This document shows, one piece after another, positions 17,676 through 30,679 of a DNA stretch of 64,000 bases. The notes beneath the pieces were generated by a model. It saw nothing but the letters and a program-made list of their open reading frames with translations. It made no database searches and was not told the origin of the DNA. The stretch comes from CAWAWP01 sp963841205 (GTDB taxonomy: Bacteria; Chloroflexota; Ktedonobacteria; Ktedonobacterales; JADMIN01). The stretch lies in contig CAWJCH010000019.1 in assembly GCA_963841205.1 (NCBI GenBank), forward strand, positions 248,001 through 312,000. Reading direction: 5' to 3'. Positions within the stretch are counted from its first letter, which is position 1; each line of letters opens with the position of its first letter. The position numbers and the translations under genes were made by a program.

Positions 17676-18707
17676 TTACTCGCGCGCAACCTGCGTAACG
17701 AGCCGGAGGAGCAGCGCGCGCCGCTGCTCCTCTGACATGGTGCTGGGCTCCCGACAGACGAGCTTCGGCGCGGAGGTCGTGGTCGCCGGATCAGGGCACT
17801 CTTCCATCAGCTTTGCGAATTGGGCGGCGTCGAAGCGGGCATCGCCACCCGCCAGCTCATTGAGAAGCTCTGCGCCAACGTGGGCGATGGGCGGCGTGAC
17901 GAGCATAGGGTCGCGGCCTGAGAGCGCGACCTGATGGGCCACGCCGTCGATATGCCACGCTATCCGCCAGCCGGGCCACGCCTGCGCGACGCACTCCTGG
18001 TGGACTGGGTTGATCGTGCTCGAATCCCACACCCAGAGCGTGTATTCCGCCAGGTCGGCAAAGGCGCCGCTCTTTGGCGTCGCGTGATACGTGTCGCCGC
18101 CGTCCTCGCGAGGCGGCGCATCGGGCTCGCGATCGCGCAGAACATCCAGCAGGGGCGCGCCAAACATCAGATAGACCGGGGGAATTTGGTCGAGGATGTA
18201 GTCGGTCACTCGCCCATCCTCCCACTTTACGGTGACGAGCGTGTCGTTCCACCGTCTCGCTGTCGGCGCGCGCACCACGGACTCAGGATAGCGATGCCAG
18301 TCGGTGCCCGCGCCGGAACCGACGACGCTCGCCGGGTCTATGCCGAGCGACCTCGCCACGCCGGGATATTCGGCGAAGTCTACGATGCCGCGCGTGGCCC
18401 AGGAGACTGACCAACCGTGCCAGATTCGCCCCAGGACTGGCAGGAACAGGCGTCGTAGGTAGGCAGAGTAGTCGATGTTTTCGCCACCCCAGAAGATGAG
18501 GGTGCGAGCATCGACGTCTACAAGAATGCCGCCCTCGGCCCAGTCGGTATCGAACAGCCAGTTCACGGGCGGCAAATCGCGGATATGGGAGACCGTCTCG
18601 GCGGGACCACGGGCGATCAGTTGCGGCACCGTCTGCGCTCCCCAATGCTCGGAATATGCGGTGATCGCAGAATGCTCGATGATAATGTAGCTCGCCCGGC
18701 TGCCCAC
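17676..18707 (-). CDS. Conserved-looking hypothetical protein
   Basis: 343 residues from GTG 18707. No family could be named. It is a soluble, tryptophan-rich protein (WGAQTV, WLFDTDWAEGG, FWGGENIDY, WHGWSVSWATRG) with no signal peptide or membrane helix. It ends in a glutamate/arginine-rich segment. The start lies 33 bp after the mfd stop on the same strand, so it may be the last gene of a pth-mfd transcript. The even composition and lack of low-complexity stretches support a real gene. Confidence 0.6.
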   Translation of the reverse strand: MGSRASYIIIEHSAITAYSEHWGAQTVPQLIARGPAETVSHIRDLPPVNWLFDTDWAEGGILVDVDARTLIFWGGENIDYSAYLRRLFLPVLGRIWHGWSVSWATRGIVDFAEYPGVARSLGIDPASVVGSGAGTDWHRYPESVVRAPTARRWNDTLVTVKWEDGRVTDYILDQIPPVYLMFGAPLLDVLRDREPDAPPREDGGDTYHATPKSGAFADLAEYTLWVWDSSTINPVHQECVAQAWPGWRIAWHIDGVAHQVALSGRDPMLVTPPIAHVGAELLNELAGGDARFDAAQFAKLMEECPDPATTTSAPKLVCREPSTMSEEQRRALLLRLVTQVARE

Positions 18708-18740
18708 CTATTTTCTCCTTCGCCTGCGCTCCTGCATCCT

Positions 18741-22343
<3,603 letters not shown>

Positions 22344-22358
22344 TGGTAGGTAGTCGAA

Positions 22359-22922
22359 TTATCCGTTGTATTTATTCATGGCGGCGGCGACGCCCTCGGT
22401 CATCCAACTTTCGGCGGCGTCGGCGGCGCGCTGGTAGGCGGCCTCTAGCTCGATGCGCTCGTCGCCGCGCGCGGCGCTGAGCAGGAAATCGACGTTCTCA
22501 TCGCGGCCGTGCGGCGGGCGCCCGATGCCGATTTTGATGCGCGCGAAGTCGTTGCGGCCAAGCTGCTGAATGGTGGATTCGAGGCCGTGTTGGCCGCCGG
22601 CGGAGCCGTTGGGACGCAGGCGCACGCGGGCGCGCGGCAGGTCGAGGTCGTCGCAGATGACGAGCAGGTCGGCGGGATCGAGCTTGTAAAAGCGCATGAG
22701 GTCGGCGACGGCGACGCCGCTGTCGTTCATGTAGGTCTGCGGCTTGGCGAGCAGCACCTTTTCGGTGCCGAACATGCCCGTGGCCAGGAGCGACTTGCCG
22801 CGACGGCCATCCCAGAGCCAGCCTTTCGCGGAGGCGATCAGATCGACGGTGTCGAAGCCGGCATTGTGGCGCGTATGAGCATAACGCAGCCCAGGATTGC
22901 CCAACCCGACGATCAGCTTCAC
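22359..22922 (-). CDS. pth: Peptidyl-tRNA hydrolase
   Basis: 187 residues from GTG 22922, chosen because GGAG sits eight bases upstream and the family begins at this VKLIVGLGNPG strand. An ATG six codons upstream (22940) is an alternative, and the frame is open to 23102. The enzyme frees tRNA from prematurely released peptidyl-tRNA. Diagnostic motifs: GLGNPGLRYAHTRHNAGF with the catalytic His, KPQTYMNDSG, CDDLDLP and GSAGGQHGLES. First gene of the likely pth-mfd operon. Confidence 0.95.
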   Translation of the reverse strand: MKLIVGLGNPGLRYAHTRHNAGFDTVDLIASAKGWLWDGRRGKSLLATGMFGTEKVLLAKPQTYMNDSGVAVADLMRFYKLDPADLLVICDDLDLPRARVRLRPNGSAGGQHGLESTIQQLGRNDFARIKIGIGRPPHGRDENVDFLLSAARGDERIELEAAYQRAADAAESWMTEGVAAAMNKYNG

Positions 22923-23159
22923 TGCCTCGACTCCGTGCATTCGACCGCGCGGTGCCTCGCGCACAGCACGAAGAGAGGCGACCGCTCGCTCGCGGCCCCC
23001 TCTGACCGGCGCTTTTTCGCGCGCGCCACGGTTCATATTGTACCACTTTAGACTGCGTCCTCGTCGGGCGAGACGCTCGGTCAGTGTTGTGCTCGTGGGC
23101 AAATAGAGGCCGACGCCCGAAGGCGCCGGAGCATGGGAATCGTGCGAACCGCTCAGAGA

Positions 23160-23783
23160 CTAGCCCTGGACCTGATCAGCGGGCGGAAGATCGATCGTGA
23201 TGCCGGAGTTGAATGAGGTGAAGTCAATCGTGGCGGTCGTGCCGTTGGACTTCACCGCGTAGCGCACGGGCTGATAATTGTCGGTGCGCGCGTAGAGATC
23301 GTCGGTCGCGGTGGAATCGGTGCTGTCCTGGCCTTGGACGTGATAGACAGCTACGCCATTGACCTGCTCCGTGCCCACTAGGGTCGCATTTGTCATCCGG
23401 AAGTTGCCAAGCGAGCCTGTGTTGAAGCCGGAACTGCCGGCCGGTGATTTCGTCCACTGGCAAGAGAGCAGCGGGATGCGGGTGTAGGTTGTGTTCGTCG
23501 AGTCGTCGGTGATGACGTCGATCTCGACCTGCTGGCCAGAAACGGTGGCGTTGATGGTGATAGACGCGCGACCGGGAGAGGTGGTGAACTTGCCCGAGCC
23601 ACTGCCGTCGAACGCGGTGCAGCTTGACGTGCCGGAGAGCGTGATAGTAAATGCGCCGTCCTTGTAGCTACCTTTCGACACATTTTGCAAGATGGTCTGC
23701 GCGTTCGGCGTTGCGGTAGGCTTGGTCGCCGCGCTCTAGCCGCCACACGCGGAGATAGCGAGCGCTCCCAATCCAACCAGCAT
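23160..23783 (-). pseudogene. Lipoprotein gene with an in-frame stop just after the lipobox
   Basis: The mature part (176 residues from the first internal ATG at 23690) is a beta-rich domain resembling the LppX/LprG-like fold (SYKDGAFTITLSGT..., ending TIDLPPADQVQG). Upstream in the same frame is an export signal with lipobox LAISAC followed by GG, then TAG at 23738-23736, then SAATKPTATPNAQTIL, the usual low-complexity linker. The signal peptide and mature protein are thus separated by one amber codon. A second lesion may lie before it: the frame meets TGA just upstream of a QRKTTIW n-region. Either a decayed gene, read-through, or sequence errors. Confidence 0.75.
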
Positions 23784-24070
23784 CCCGCCAACCCAGATAG
23801 TTGTCTTGCGCTGTCATGCCATGTGCTTCTCAGTTCCTCCACTCGATAAGCTGCGAATCACTCCCAGGCGGCGTCCGCTTGTGCGACGCCGGCATGCAGG
23901 ATACCAGAGGCTGCTCAGATCTCAAACAAGTGCGCGGAGACGTGCCACGCGAGGTGAGGCTAAAGGGTGTACGCGGCGCGGGCTGGCGGGCGCTGGCGAA
24001 CTGCGGTACACTGGCGGCGTGACGTTCCGCGACATTCTGCAAGGGTGCGCTTTCTGAGGAGGATTCGCCC

Positions 24071-24955
24071 ATGCCGCTCGACCCTTCGCTCGTCGGGCAT
24101 GAGACGCAGCCCGCGACGGGCACGTTATCCGGGGAGGCCATCGCCCAGTTTGCCGACGCCGTGGGCGATGAGAATGCCATTTTCCGCGATGCTGAGGCGG
24201 CGCGCCGCGCGGGCTTCCGCGACATCCCGGTGATGCCGACCTTCGTGACGCGTTTCCGCGTTCCCTTCGCCGAGGCGGGGCTCGACCCCGAGCACTCGCA
24301 GGTGCTCCACGGCGAGCAGGAATATGTATACGCGCGACAACTCTACGCCGGCGAAATGCTAACGGTGCGCCACAAGGTCGCGGCGATCCGCCAATCGGCG
24401 CGCGGCGGCATGGCGATCCTGACGATGGAGCAGATCGGCGACGACGAGCGCGACCGCGTGACGACGGGGCGCGCGGTGGTGTTAGTGCGCGACGGCGCGC
24501 CCGACGCTTCTGCGCTCTCAGGCGCTGCCGCATCGCCGAAATCTCGGCCACCAGAGCCACAAGGCGAGGCGACACCGACGCTGACGAAGACTGTGACGCA
24601 ACCGCAGATCGACGCCTACGCCGAGGTCAGCGGCGACCACAATCCGATCCACATCAATCCCGAGGCGGCGCGGGCGGTGGGGCTGGACGGCACCATCGCG
24701 CACGGTATGTTGAGCATGGCGTTCCTGGGGCAGGCGTTGACCGACTGGATCACGACGTCGAACGCGCGCGGGGCGTGGGTGGCGCGGCTGCGGGTGCGCT
24801 TTCAGGCAATGGTGAAGCCGGGCGACACGCTCACCTGCAAGGGCGTGTTGGGCGCGCGCGAGAACGACCGACATCGCGTTGATCTGTGGATCGACAACCA
24901 GCGGGGCGAGCGGGTGATTACGGGCGACGCGGATGTGGCGATGAGCGGGGCGTAG
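24071..24955 (+). CDS. FAS1-like dehydratase / MaoC-like hydratase double hot-dog protein
   Basis: 294 residues with AGGAGG before ATG 24071. The N-terminal half (about 1-140) is a FAS1-like dehydratase domain (VGDENAIFRD, LHGEQEYVYARQLYAGE). The C-terminal half (about 170-290) is a MaoC domain with the hydratase-2 motif YAEVSGDHNPIH and downstream IAHGMLSMAF. Both halves adopt hot-dog folds; the pair forms a one-chain (R)-specific enoyl-CoA or acyl hydratase. The Asp and His of the C-terminal SGDHNPIH are the expected catalytic pair. Substrate not determinable. It is divergent from the broken lipoprotein gene. Confidence 0.85.
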   Translation: MPLDPSLVGHETQPATGTLSGEAIAQFADAVGDENAIFRDAEAARRAGFRDIPVMPTFVTRFRVPFAEAGLDPEHSQVLHGEQEYVYARQLYAGEMLTVRHKVAAIRQSARGGMAILTMEQIGDDERDRVTTGRAVVLVRDGAPDASALSGAAASPKSRPPEPQGEATPTLTKTVTQPQIDAYAEVSGDHNPIHINPEAARAVGLDGTIAHGMLSMAFLGQALTDWITTSNARGAWVARLRVRFQAMVKPGDTLTCKGVLGARENDRHRVDLWIDNQRGERVITGDADVAMSGA

Positions 24956-24974
24956 GCCGCACTACTAGGTTTCG

Positions 24975-25466
24975 TCAGCAACGACGCCGAGTGAGTCTGG
25001 GAAAGAGAACTGTTGGTCCCACAGTCAAAAACGCACCCACAGTCGCAACGCCCACCGCCGTCCCGATGGCGAAGTCGGCGCCGCTCATGAGATGGCCGCT
25101 GACGCCATACCTGATCAAGAGGTAGAAGAGGGCCACGTAGAGCAGACTCATGAGCAAGCCCGGCGAGTAGGTGTTACCTCGCACGGTCCAGTACATATGG
25201 ACAGTCAGAGCGTGGGTCACAAACCCAGCCAGCCAGATCAGCGGCAGGATGACCCAATGACCACCAAGACTGTCAAAGAGCAGGTCGCTGGCCGCAATCG
25301 CAGCAACGGCCCCCGCGTTAAACCAAAAGAACATCCGCCAGGTATAGGTGGGCCAGAAGTTGTCTGCGATCCACCGCACAACCCCGCCGTTGAGCAGCGA
25401 TTCGTCAAGGATATGCACGACGTACGACGCGAAGAATGCCCAAAAGAGCAGGTTTAGGAATAGCAT
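24975..25466 (-). CDS. HXXEE domain-containing membrane protein
   Basis: 163 residues with four to five hydrophobic segments. The N-terminal helix carries HILDESL, a variant of the H-x-x-E-E motif, and the central part has TVHMYWTVRGNTYSPGL, whose His and YSPGL are typical of this family. These polar residues inside membrane helices suggest a metal-dependent or lipid-modifying activity, but the function is unknown. Convergent with the MaoC gene, 20 bp apart. Confidence 0.75.
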   Translation of the reverse strand: MLFLNLLFWAFFASYVVHILDESLLNGGVVRWIADNFWPTYTWRMFFWFNAGAVAAIAASDLLFDSLGGHWVILPLIWLAGFVTHALTVHMYWTVRGNTYSPGLLMSLLYVALFYLLIRYGVSGHLMSGADFAIGTAVGVATVGAFLTVGPTVLFPRLTRRRC

Positions 25467-25514
25467 GGCATCCCCCCTAGGCCCTGCTTGGCCATCTATC
25501 GTTCTACGGCAGCG

Positions 25515-26234
25515 TCAGGCGGCGGGACGGCGCTTGGCGGTGCGACCGACGACGAAGACGACAGTGCCGCCGATGAACAGGCCCGCGCCGCCGATCGGTA
25601 GGATCGGCGGGACGGACTCGACCGAGGTGGGCGATCCCGCGCCACGCTGCGTGTTGTACGTCGCGGCGGGGGTGGGTGTCGCGCCGTTTGTGCCCGCGGC
25701 GGTGCTGGTGGCATCGCTCGAGGCGCCGAGGGCGGGGGTGTGGCTCTGGTCGAAGGCGGGCGTGGTTGTGCCTGCGCTGCCTGCGTTGGTCTGCTCGACT
25801 CCACTCGCTAGCGGCGCGGAAGTGGTTGAGGCCGGAGTGGTGCCGTGACCGGCGATTGCGGAGGCCAACAGGAGGGCGAGGCCGAGCGTTGCCACCAATG
25901 CGCCGACCCACTCGGCGGCGCGGGAGCCGCGACCTTGGGATCGCATGGATGCGGGCGACTGGCGACGGCGCGCCGCGAGAGGGACGGGCACGGGGCCGTC
26001 TTCGGGCAGCAGGAAGGAGCGCGGCAGTGCGGGCGCGGCCATGGCGCGCAGCATCGAGCGGAGGGCACGGAGATCGGCCAGCTCGGCCTGGCATGCGGGA
26101 CAATCCGACAGGTGGATTTCCAGTGCGGCGCGCTCGGCCGGATCTAGTTGGTCGTCGAGGTAGGCCGAGAGTTGCTCGCGCTCGCGCTCCCAGTCCGTTG
26201 GATGTTGTTCGTTGCCGGTGATACCGCGCTGCAT
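25515..26234 (-). CDS. Anti-sigma factor with zinc-finger (zf-HC2) domain
   Basis: 239 residues. The N-terminal domain (about 14-60) has the anti-sigma zinc-binding pattern H-x3-C-x2-C in IHLSDCPACQAEL, preceded by LSAYLDDQLDPAE. A transmembrane helix lies at about 108-129 and a second hydrophobic segment near the C-terminus (about 208-230, ending with basic residues), separated by a long Thr/Ala/Ser-rich linker. It begins eight bases after the stop of the ECF sigma gene, the standard arrangement for a cognate pair: the membrane protein holds the sigma factor until an envelope signal arrives. Confidence 0.85.
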   Translation of the reverse strand: MQRGITGNEQHPTDWEREREQLSAYLDDQLDPAERAALEIHLSDCPACQAELADLRALRSMLRAMAAPALPRSFLLPEDGPVPVPLAARRRQSPASMRSQGRGSRAAEWVGALVATLGLALLLASAIAGHGTTPASTTSAPLASGVEQTNAGSAGTTTPAFDQSHTPALGASSDATSTAAGTNGATPTPAATYNTQRGAGSPTSVESVPPILPIGGAGLFIGGTVVFVVGRTAKRRPAA

Positions 26235-26242
26235 GGTCTGCC

Positions 26243-26920
26243 CTATTCTGTGGTGCTGGTCTCATTGGATGGACGAGGCGACATGCCGTAAAGTTCCCCT
26301 TCGCGGGAGAGTATGGCCCGCAGGTGCGCGCGCGCGCGGAAGATGCGCGATTTGACGGTGCCGAGCGAAGTGTCCATCACGCGGGCGATCTCATCGTAGG
26401 GGAGGCCCTGGATGTCGCTGAGGATCAGGGCGAGACGCTGCTCGGGGACGAGCTTAAGCAGCGACCGCTGGATATGCTCGATGGCCTCGGCGCGGAGGGC
26501 GACCTGCTCAGGGTCCCAGGCGTGCTCGATCAGCGACTTGGGAAGGCGGGCGTCGGCGCTACCGGCATCGTCGTCGCGGTCGGCCTCGAGGGTGGCTTCG
26601 AGCGAGATGGTGGGGCGGCGGGACTGCGCGCGGAAGTGATCGAAGCAGCCGTTGCTGACGATGCGCAGGAGCCAGGCACGGAACGAAGCTCCACGAAAGC
26701 TGGCAATGGCGCGGTAGGCCGAGAAGAAGGCGTCTTGCGTCACGTCGGCGGCGATGTCGGGGTCGCCGACCATGCGCATGGCGAGGGAGTAGGCGGAGGA
26801 TTGGTGGCGCTCGACGAGTGTGTTGAAGGCTTGGCGGTCGCCGCGCTGGGTGCGAGTCACGAGCGCGAGATCGCGCCGTTGCTCTTGCGCGTCCGCGCCG
26901 TCGCCTTCTCCCTGGCCCAT
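26243..26920 (-). CDS. ECF-type RNA polymerase sigma factor
   Basis: 225 residues with GGAGGATGGC before ATG 26920. Region 2 is visible as AFNTLVERHQSSAYSLAMRM through DVTQDAFFSAYRAIASFRG and AWLLRIVSNGCFD. Region 4 carries the helix-turn-helix LPYDEIARVMDTSLGTVKSRIFRARAHLR in short segments. There is a long linker between regions 2 and 4 with acidic residues. First gene of a two-gene operon with the anti-sigma factor. Such pairs normally autoregulate, but no promoter motif was identified. Confidence 0.93.
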   Translation of the reverse strand: MGQGEGDGADAQEQRRDLALVTRTQRGDRQAFNTLVERHQSSAYSLAMRMVGDPDIAADVTQDAFFSAYRAIASFRGASFRAWLLRIVSNGCFDHFRAQSRRPTISLEATLEADRDDDAGSADARLPKSLIEHAWDPEQVALRAEAIEHIQRSLLKLVPEQRLALILSDIQGLPYDEIARVMDTSLGTVKSRIFRARAHLRAILSREGELYGMSPRPSNETSTTE

Positions 26921-27143
26921 GCCATCCTCCGTCCTCGCGCCGTCCGAGTGTCAGTGTAGCCGAGGGGTGCGACGGGGGCAAGGTGGCGCGGACCTCACCC
27001 GCTGCCAAGCCCCCGCTCGTGGCGGGACTCCGCCGCTCCTCGCGGGAGAAGGGGAGGCAGAGGGACGATCGTCCCCACGCCTGCTCAGGTTCGTGGTTCT
27101 CACGAATGCGAGCGGGGAATGAGAGGGGCGGCGGGCGTGCGCG

Positions 27144-28257
27144 TTAGACGTTGGCGGTTTCGCCAGCGCGGGCGAGGAGGTTGGCTTCGATGAAGCGGTC
27201 AATCTCGCCATTGAGGTAGCTGCTGGTATCGCCCTGCTCGGCGCCTGTGCGATGGTCTTTGACGAGGCTGTAGGGGTGGATGGTGACGGTGCGGATCTGG
27301 TTGCCGAAGTCGGCCTCGACGTGGACGCCTTTGAGCCGCGCGGCCTCGCGCTCGCGTTCCTCGATCTGGAGCTCGAAGAGGCGTGATTTGAGGACGCGAA
27401 GGGCAACCTCGCGGTTCTGGATCTGCGAGCGCTCGTTCTGGCAGGTGACGACGATGCCAGTCGGCTTGTGGCGCATGCGCACGGCGGAGTCGGTCTTGTT
27501 GATGTGCTGGCCGCCCTTGCCGGTGGCGCGGAAGGTGTCGACTTCGAGGTCTTCGGGGCGGATCACGATCTCGATCGGCGCTTCGCCGAGGTCGGGCATG
27601 ACTTCGATCTTGGCGAAGGAGGTCTGACGCCGGTGCGCAGAGTCGAAGGGCGAGAGGCGGATCAGGCGGTGTGCACCGGCCTCGCCACGGAGGTAGCCGT
27701 AGGCGTAAGGGCCGCTGACGCTGAACGTAGTGCTCTTGACGCCAGCTTCTTCACCGGGCATCTCGTCCAATAGCTCGACTTTGTAGTCGTGGGCATCGGC
27801 CCAGCGCATATAGGCACGCTGGAGCACTTCGACCCAGTCCTGCGCGTCGGTGCCGCCATTGCCGGCATGGATCGAGACGATGGCGGAGGTGGCGTCGTGC
27901 TCGCCGTTGAGGAGGAGCTTGAAGCGCTGCTTCTCTAGCTCGGCCTCGATGGAGGCGGCCTCGGCCTCGAGGTCGGCCTGGAGCGCGGCATCGGGGGTGT
28001 CGTCGAGCAGCTCGGCGAGTTCGGTGAGGTCAGCGACGCGCTTCTGCAATGACTCCCAGGTGGTGATCTCGCCGCGCAGACGGCTGAGCATCTGCATCTG
28101 GCGCTGGGCGGTGGCGCGGTCGCTGTAGAAGTCTGGCGCGGCGGCCTCGCGCTCGATGTCGGCTAGCTGCCGCTGTTTCTCGGCGAGGTCAAAGATGCAC
28201 CGCGATTTCATCTACGCGGCGGCGGAGGGATTCGATGCGATTGGTGGTCTCGCTCAT
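27144..28257 (-). CDS. prfB: Peptide chain release factor 2, with programmed +1 frameshift
   Basis: The main frame (27144-28211) encodes the RF2 body: SPFDSAHRRQTSFAKIEV region, the peptidyl-hydrolysis motif GKGGQH (ATGKGGQHINKTDSAVR), and the codon-recognition tripeptide SPF within RLSPFDSAHR. The true start is ATG 28257 in another frame: MSETTNRIESLRRRVDEIAVHL, then CTT TGA at 28194-28189. Slipping +1 on CTT to read GAC joins it to DLAEKQRQLADI. This is the classical autoregulated RF2 frameshift: low RF2 slows termination at UGA and favours the shift. A G-rich GCGGTG three bases upstream of CTT stands in for the internal Shine-Dalgarno. Confidence 0.95.
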
Positions 28258-28938
28258 GGGGGCTGCAATTACCTACTGAATCTGTGGTGGTGATGTGGTT
28301 GTTCCCGCGTGATGGCGGTCAGCCTTAGTGTATCACATCGGCGGGCGCGGAATCGCGGCATTGGCGTGCCGGCGTAGTGCCCGTGCAGGCTGCAGTCCGA
28401 CGCGCTCGCGATGGCGTGCGATGTGTGCGTCGTGGGCTCTTTCCTGATGCATGGGCGGAAGTGAGCTTGACGGGGAGGAAATCGCCTTGAATTCGGGGTT
28501 TGTTAGTTTGCGACAGTTGGCGACGGTGGTGCGAGCGGCGGATTTTTCGGGGTTTTGAATTTCCGCTTTCTTCCACTTTTGCGTTTTGATCGCCCAATCT
28601 TGGAGGGGGAAGGAGAGATTGTGGCCTTGGCGGCGGCGCGACACTTCCGCTTTGCGAAGGTCTGCGTGGGGTCGGAAACACCGGTAGGGTGACGTGTGTC
28701 ACGGACAATATCGCACGGGGGCGGGTGGGTTGCTAGGGGAAAAGGTGGTCGCGAATACGGACACTTCCCGTCAACTCCGGCCAGGTCCGCTCGCGAATGT
28801 GTTGGCGGAGGGGTTCCTCACTCCCGGCAAGCCCTCAGTGGGGGACCAGCCTCTCCCCGCCGGGCGACGGGGGGCCGGAGGGTGAGGCGGGCGTGGTCCC
28901 TACACTATGGCTGGGTGATTGGCGGTCGGGCAGTGCGC
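28258..28938. other. Gene-free region upstream of prfB
   Basis: About 680 bp. Reading frames here look like GC-driven artefacts. The minus strand includes an A-rich stretch (AAAACCCCGAAAAAT near 28541-28556) that recurs near 46000-46018. A direct/inverted GGGG-rich segment near 28840-28880 can fold as a hairpin. No recognised RNA or gene. Confidence 0.5.
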
Positions 28939-29898
28939 CTATTTTGCGTCCGCGGCGGCGCGGAGGGCGGTGGCGACTTGGGCGTTCGCGGGGGCGCCGA
29001 TGCGGAGGGCGATGGTGGTCTGGAAGGGATCGTTCACGAGGACGATGTCGCCGTGCTGGGTGAACAGGATGTTGGCGGCGGTGAGACGGGCGAGGACGGC
29101 GGCGCGGGCCTCTGCGGTGGCGAAGTCGACGGTGAAGAAACGGAGACCGGCGGTGTCGTCGGGCGTCGGGCCGGCGCCACGGCTATGCCAGGTGTTCATG
29201 CCGATGTGGTGGTGGTAGCCGCCGGCGGAGACGAAGAGTGCGCTGGGCATCTCGGCGATGAGGTCGAAGCCGAGCGTATCCACGTAGAAGGCGCGCGCCT
29301 TTTCTATGTCGGCGATTTGGAGGTGCATGTGGCCGAGGCGCGTGCCTGCGGGCAGGCCGTCCCAGGGTTTGGCGAGCGCGTCGCCTTCGGCGAGGACGCT
29401 GCGGAGATCGACGGGATCGACGGCCATGCGTACCTGCCCGTTGTCCCAGATCCACTCGCTGCGGGGACGGTCGCGGTAGATCTCGATGCCGTTGCCGTCG
29501 GGGTCAGTAAGGTAGAGGGCTTCGCTGACGAGGTGGTCGCCGTGGCCGGGGTCGGGGAGGCCCAATTCGCGCCAGTGGCGCAGCCAGCGCCCGAGATCGG
29601 CGCGGGTGGGAACGAGGATGGCGAAATGGTAGAGGCCGGTGTAGCCGGGGCGGTCGTGCGGGAAGCGCTTGGCACCGGCGCGCTCGGTGATCAGAAGAAG
29701 CGGCACGGTCCCGGCGCCGAGGGTGGCGACGCCTTCGGCGCGGTCGAGCACCGTGAAGCCGAAGATGTTGGTGTAGAAGATGAGGGAGCGTTCGAGGTCG
29801 GCGACGGTGAGGGAAAGTAGGCCGACGCTGGTGGCAGGGTCGATGGATGTGTGGGACGTCTGCTGCGTTGAGGCGGCGTTGGGTAGCTCGGTGGACAT
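28939..29898 (-). CDS. VOC family extradiol dioxygenase, CatE-like
   Basis: 319 residues from ATG 29898 (AAAGGGAGA upstream); an upstream in-frame ATG at 30045 is less likely. Two vicinal-oxygen-chelate modules are seen: one from about 24 to 150 (LLSLTVADLERSLIFYTNIFG ... DPDGNGIEIY) and one from about 190 (GHMHLQIADIEKARAFYVDTLG). Candidate metal ligands are the His of GHMHL, His of GYHHHIGMN and a C-terminal Glu-region; the overall pattern matches Bacillus CatE-type catechol-2,3-dioxygenases. It is divergent from a HxlR-family regulator with a palindromic operator between, paralleling CatR/CatE, where an HxlR (DUF24) repressor senses quinones. Substrate is inferred. Confidence 0.85.
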   Translation of the reverse strand: MSTELPNAASTQQTSHTSIDPATSVGLLSLTVADLERSLIFYTNIFGFTVLDRAEGVATLGAGTVPLLLITERAGAKRFPHDRPGYTGLYHFAILVPTRADLGRWLRHWRELGLPDPGHGDHLVSEALYLTDPDGNGIEIYRDRPRSEWIWDNGQVRMAVDPVDLRSVLAEGDALAKPWDGLPAGTRLGHMHLQIADIEKARAFYVDTLGFDLIAEMPSALFVSAGGYHHHIGMNTWHSRGAGPTPDDTAGLRFFTVDFATAEARAAVLARLTAANILFTQHGDIVLVNDPFQTTIALRIGAPANAQVATALRAAADAK

Positions 29899-29956
29899 AT
29901 GGGGGTCTCCCTTTGGCAGTGGCGATTTGGTCGCTATGCTATGCCATTGCATGTTA

Positions 29957-29971
29957 CTATACAATGTATAG
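29957..29971. promoter_or_regulatory. Candidate HxlR operator
   Basis: A perfect inverted repeat, CTATACA-A-TGTATAG, lies between the divergent CatE-like and HxlR genes. It sits in an AT-rich island of otherwise GC-rich DNA, 58 bp from the CatE-like start, and so may overlap its promoter. HxlR/DUF24 dimers typically bind such short palindromes. Confidence 0.65.
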
Positions 29972-30153
29972 CATTGAGGTATGTGGGCGTCAAGGGAGGG
30001 ATGTGGTTCCTCACCACCGGCCCCTGGGGATGGAGATCTTGGCATTGAAGTGCCGGCGAACGGTCGGACGCGGACTGAAGTCCGCTTACGGGATGCGGGG
30101 ATCGGCTAGCGCGGGATGCCGCCGCTTGGCAGGTGCATACACGGAGGCATGGT

Positions 30154-30525
30154 ATGGGGGAGGAACGACCGCGAGCGGATGGGGCCGAAACGATTCCAGG
30201 CGGCGAGGCGTTCTGCGGGGCGGCGGCGGCGGTGGCGGTGCTGGGGGATTCATGGACGCTGCTACTGGTGCGCGATCTGGAGGGAGGGCCGAGGCGCTTC
30301 ACGGAGCTGCTGGCCTCGACGGGGATCAGCGACCGCGTGCTCTCGGATCGGTTGCGGACGATGGCGGCGAACCAACTGGTGACGCGGCGTATGTACGCGG
30401 AGATCCCGCCGCGGGTGGAGTATGCGCTGACGGAGCGAGGGCGCGACGCGCTGGCGGTGGTGGCGGCGCTGCGAGGGTTCGGGGAGAAGTGGCTGCGGCC
30501 GGTGGGGGATATTGTGGGGGACTAG
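30154..30525 (+). CDS. HxlR-family (DUF24) winged-helix transcriptional regulator
   Basis: 123 residues from ATG 30154 with GGAGG eight bases upstream; the frame also has an ATG at 30133. The core matches the family: GDSWTLLLVRDLEGGPRRFTELL in pieces, then GISDRVLSDRLRTMAANQLVTRR (recognition helix) and PPRVEYALTERG. A single Cys at about position 21 (GEAFCGAA) is in the place of the conserved redox-sensing cysteine of this family. Divergent from the CatE-like dioxygenase, so it probably represses it and itself through the palindrome at 29957-29971. Confidence 0.88.
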   Translation: MGEERPRADGAETIPGGEAFCGAAAAVAVLGDSWTLLLVRDLEGGPRRFTELLASTGISDRVLSDRLRTMAANQLVTRRMYAEIPPRVEYALTERGRDALAVVAALRGFGEKWLRPVGDIVGD

Positions 30526-30679
30526 GGCTTGTCGGACGACTCGACCTGGATGTGCCACCCACGGGTGGGGAGCCAAGGGTGGGGTCGGCAGGCGCCAGAT
30601 GCGGTTGCCTCTTTGAGCGATAGCCCTGAGGACCACAAGACGATGATTTTGACAGACTTGCTCGACCACATTGCGCATG

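Noticed and set aside
28333..28708. Minus-strand frames of 103-127 codons upstream of prfB
   Set aside because: No ribosome-binding site or family signal; composition fits intergenic DNA.
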